Source of the DNA: Pedobacter sp. BAL39
Lineage (GTDB): Bacteria > Bacteroidota > Bacteroidia > Sphingobacteriales > Sphingobacteriaceae
NCBI RefSeq assembly: GCF_000170795.1
Contig: NZ_ABCM01000016.1
Location: 62,001 to 126,000 of the forward strand
Reading direction: 5' to 3'
DNA: 64,000 nucleotides
Part shown: positions 61,517 through 64,000 of the stretch, in pieces
How the letters are laid out: each line of letters begins with the position of its first letter
Position numbering within the stretch: position 1 is the first letter of the stretch
Translations under genes and position numbers: made by a program
The notes under the pieces: model-generated
Told to the model about the DNA's origin: nothing
Database searches by the model: none
The model's input: the letters and a program-made list of their open reading frames with translations, nothing else

Positions 61517-63169
61517 ATGGAAGAAGCATACCAAGCAGGGGGACTTTCAGCGCAGGATCAGAACCGGATGTTACTGGAAATCAATGAACGGATCATTAGA
61601 AAGGAACAGGAAAGTGCGGTACTGCTTTCATTGAGCAATGCCATCGCCACCATCAGGAACAAGTATGATTTATTTGAGGTCATTGACCAGAAGCTGAAAA
61701 CACTGTTCGACTTTGACGAGTTTGTCATCTGTCTGATCAATGAAGATAAAAAGACACACAGCCCTTTTCTGTACAATCAACGGGAGGACTTCCGGAATGC
61801 GGCAGGTATTCCCCCTGCCTCCACCAAGCGATATTCGCTTGACGATGGATTATGCGAAGCCATGCTGGCTTCAGCACATCCCATTGTATTTGAAGTAGAA
61901 GAAGTCATGCAATGGCCCGATCCGCCGATATGGCTGGGCTTCTGGCAGAATAAAGGCATCCGGGAGATGATTGGCATGAAGATCTTCGACCGTGACGAAT
62001 GCAGCGGTTTTTTTTACCTCTATGCGAAAAAGAGCAATGCCGTATCGAACCAATATTATTCGCTGCTGCACAGCATATCCCTTCAGATTTCCGTTGCCGT
62101 TTCCAACATCAGGGCAAATGAGAAGATCGAGGAGCAGCTGCAGCAGATCAACACCTATAAGCAGCAGCTGGAGGATGAAAAATCATATCTGCAGGAGCAG
62201 ATCAATACCAGATACCACCACAGCGAGATGGTGGGTCAGAGCAGTGCCATCCGGCAGGTATTCGACCTGATTGAGCAGGTGGCAGCATCAGACAGCACTG
62301 TGCTTATCCTTGGCGAAACCGGCACCGGCAAAGAGCTTGTGGCCAGGTCTATCCACAACCTTTCACCGAGAAAAGATAAGCTGATGATCAAGGTCAACTG
62401 CGCAGCCTTGCCGGCGAACCTGGTAGAAAGTGAGCTCTTTGGTCATGAGAAGGGCAGTTTCACGGGCGCCTCAGAACGCCGCATTGGCAAGTTTGAACTG
62501 GCCCACAACGGCACCTTGTTTCTGGATGAGATTGGTGAATTATCACCCGACATACAGGTGAAGTTGCTGCGTGCGTTGCAGGAAAAAGAAATTGAGCGCA
62601 TTGGAGGAAAGGGCGTGATCAAGACCAATGTCCGGATCATTGCCGCCACCAACCGAAACCTGATGAAGGAGGTGGAGGAAGGCAACTTCCGAAGCGACCT
62701 TTACTACCGACTGAACGTTTTTCCCATCACCATCCCCCCGCTTCGAAACCGGAAGGAGGACATCCAGGCCTTGTCGGCGCACTTTATCCAACACCTGGCC
62801 AAGAAAACCGGAAGGCAAGTAAAAGGGATGACCAAAGGGGTATTAAAGACGCTTCAGGAATACCCATGGCCGGGAAACATCCGTGAGCTGGAACACCTGA
62901 TCGAACGCAGCATCCTGCTATCGCGGGGGAACATCATCAACGAGGTGCATTTACCAAAGGTGGAGCATATGGAAGACCTTACAAGCAACAAAGAAATCCG
63001 CATCAAGACCATTTTCGAAAATGAGCGGGACCACATCCTCAACATCCTGAAACTGTGCAAGGGTAAGATTTCCGGCAATGGGGGCGCTGCCGAACTGCTG
63101 AGTATCCCTGCTACGACACTCAACTCAAAAATCAAGAAGTTCAACATCAAGAAGGAACACGTAATTTAA
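61517..63169 (+). CDS. Sigma-54-dependent activator (GAF, coiled coil, AAA+, Fis-type HTH)
   Basis: 550 residues. GAF domain about 30-190, coiled-coil linker about 190-232 (EKIEEQLQQINTYKQQLEDE), AAA+ about 235-465 with ILGETGTGKE, GSFTGA and FLDEIGEL. The C-terminal Fis-type HTH (GNGGAAELLSIPATTLNSKI) matches the activator at 49826-51820 almost residue for residue, so both may read the same palindromes. It is followed after 17 bp by a second sigma-54 regulator gene in the same direction. Confidence 0.95.
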   Translation: MEEAYQAGGLSAQDQNRMLLEINERIIRKEQESAVLLSLSNAIATIRNKYDLFEVIDQKLKTLFDFDEFVICLINEDKKTHSPFLYNQREDFRNAAGIPPASTKRYSLDDGLCEAMLASAHPIVFEVEEVMQWPDPPIWLGFWQNKGIREMIGMKIFDRDECSGFFYLYAKKSNAVSNQYYSLLHSISLQISVAVSNIRANEKIEEQLQQINTYKQQLEDEKSYLQEQINTRYHHSEMVGQSSAIRQVFDLIEQVAASDSTVLILGETGTGKELVARSIHNLSPRKDKLMIKVNCAALPANLVESELFGHEKGSFTGASERRIGKFELAHNGTLFLDEIGELSPDIQVKLLRALQEKEIERIGGKGVIKTNVRIIAATNRNLMKEVEEGNFRSDLYYRLNVFPITIPPLRNRKEDIQALSAHFIQHLAKKTGRQVKGMTKGVLKTLQEYPWPGNIRELEHLIERSILLSRGNIINEVHLPKVEHMEDLTSNKEIRIKTIFENERDHILNILKLCKGKISGNGGAAELLSIPATTLNSKIKKFNIKKEHVI

Positions 63170-63186
63170 AGCCCGGACTGGGAAAG

Positions 63187-64000
63187 ATGAAAAAGATATT
63201 AATTGTTGAAGATGAATTTATAGTTGCACACGACCTGTCGGTGATCCTAAGCAATGCAGGGTACCATGTAACGGGCATTGCAGATTCGGTGAAGCGTGCC
63301 TTAGCGATGCTGGAGCAGGAACCTGCCGACCTGGTGTTGCTCGACATCTACCTGAAGGGAAAGCTGACGGGCATCGACCTGGCAAGGACACTGATGAAAC
63401 TGGAGATCCCCTTTATTTACGTTTCCGCCAACTCCAACGAAAAGGTTATGGAAGCGGTGAAGCCTACCCTTCCCTATGGTTTTATCATTAAGCCCTACCG
63501 CGAGAAAGATGTATTACTCAGCATAGACATCGCCAGCTACCGCAGCAACCATAGCCGTAGCATGAAGGCCGATACTAAAGTGCATCAAGCAGGATTCAGT
63601 GACATGATCGGCGGAAGTCCGGCATTGCACAAGCTGCAGGATCAGCTGATGGCAGTTGCGCCTACCGACACTGCGGTGTTGATTACAGGAGAGAGTGGCA
63701 CCGGGAAAGAGATCATTGCACGTCACCTGCACCGTCTGTCCGGCAGAAGCAAGGAGCAGATGATTGCAGTCAACTGTGCTGCACTACCTGCCGAGCTCAT
63801 TGAGTCGATTTTGTTTGGTCACGAAAAAGGCGCTTTTACAGATGCCGTTCAGACAAAAATCGGCAAATTCGAGGAAGCCAGTGGCGGCACGCTGTTCCTG
63901 GATGAGATCGGCGAGATGCCCTTCGACCTGCAGGCGAAGCTGCTCAGGGTACTTCAGGAGCAGGAGATTGAACGTGTGGGCGGCAGTCGGCCCATTCCTG
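63187..64000 (+). CDS. Response regulator with AAA+ sigma-54 activation domain (3' end beyond window)
   Basis: About 271 residues visible. Receiver domain 1-120 (VEDE, phospho-acceptor Asp53 in LVLLDIYLKG, Lys in GFIIKPYRE), then AAA+ from about 140: Walker A ITGESGTGKE, contact loop GAFTDA, Walker B FLDEIGEM. The GAFTGA loop has Asp for the second Gly, a variant I recall in other activators. The HTH is not in the window. It sits 17 bp after the activator gene; the cognate kinase may lie further downstream. Confidence 0.93.
   Translation, partial: MKKILIVEDEFIVAHDLSVILSNAGYHVTGIADSVKRALAMLEQEPADLVLLDIYLKGKLTGIDLARTLMKLEIPFIYVSANSNEKVMEAVKPTLPYGFIIKPYREKDVLLSIDIASYRSNHSRSMKADTKVHQAGFSDMIGGSPALHKLQDQLMAVAPTDTAVLITGESGTGKEIIARHLHRLSGRSKEQMIAVNCAALPAELIESILFGHEKGAFTDAVQTKIGKFEEASGGTLFLDEIGEMPFDLQAKLLRVLQEQEIERVGGSRPIP

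Noticed and set aside
1..64000. tRNA, rRNA, CRISPR, prophage or insertion-sequence elements
   Set aside because: I scanned intergenic stretches for cloverleaf-like sequence, repeat-spacer arrays, transposase motifs and terminal inverted repeats and found none. Weak structures could be missed without a search tool.

Overview
The window is a contiguous stretch of a Bacteroidota chromosome, most likely from the Sphingobacteriaceae (Pedobacter/Mucilaginibacter relatives). The evidence is the gene families: SusC/SusD, FecR/ECF-sigma/TonB-receptor triads, STN-domain receptors, a DUF4965-type glutaminase, many lipoproteins with Bacteroidota-style lipoboxes, and promoters of the TTTG-N19-TAnnTTTG kind. 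The species is inference. I see no rRNA, tRNA, CRISPR array, insertion sequence or prophage. Almost every gene looks intact. Only the first gene (SusD, 3' end missing) and the last (sigma-54 response regulator, 3' end missing) are cut by the window edges.

Layout. 1-6250 (minus): ECF sigma factor, FecR anti-sigma factor, SusC and partial SusD, a nutrient-uptake locus under cell-surface signalling. 6431-7917: PRC-barrel protein, small Xre regulator and YugP-like zinc peptidase. 8079-14679 (plus): TolC/adaptor/RND tripartite efflux operon plus an unknown exported protein, closed by a bidirectional terminator. 14737-32005 (minus): a ten-gene locus with ECF sigma, FecR, an STN-type TonB receptor, two DUF4397-like lipoproteins, three fasciclin lipoproteins, an Oar-like TonB receptor and a TIG/NHL lipoprotein. 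It has no carbohydrate-active enzymes, so it does not look like a classical polysaccharide-utilization locus. 32207-33363 (plus): several tiny genes. 33469-39298 (minus): LigD-type DNA ligase, a lone receiver protein and a large hybrid histidine kinase, with a candidate ~55-nt RNA on the plus strand between the last two. 39889-40782: a divergent pair of small paralogous unknown proteins. 40968-47907: secreted glutaminase-like protein, another lone receiver, a DUF6266-like coiled-coil protein, TerC, and a Gfo/Idh/MocA oxidoreductase.

47904-64000 is the most interesting part. It holds three sigma-54 activators (two GAF-AAA-Fis proteins with nearly identical DNA-binding helices and one receiver-AAA protein). 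They flank and punctuate a long minus-strand gene series: UBP zinc finger, thioredoxin-reductase-like flavoprotein lacking the CxxC, alpha/beta hydrolase, TMEM175-like channel, ring-cleaving dioxygenase, DUF1275 protein, Dps, DoxX, YtcJ-like amidohydrolase, a lone M17 N-domain protein, alginate-export-like porin and YcaC-like hydrolase. Four intergenic regions each carry a palindrome close to TCGTG-N4-CACGA. Each palindrome lies 71-73 bp upstream of a TGG(Y)-type -24/-12 element, which in turn lies 42-85 bp upstream of a minus-strand start codon. I read this as a coherent, apparently autoregulated sigma-54 regulon for a stress or detoxification response. The regulatory architecture is visible in the sequence; the inducing signal and the chemistry are inference.
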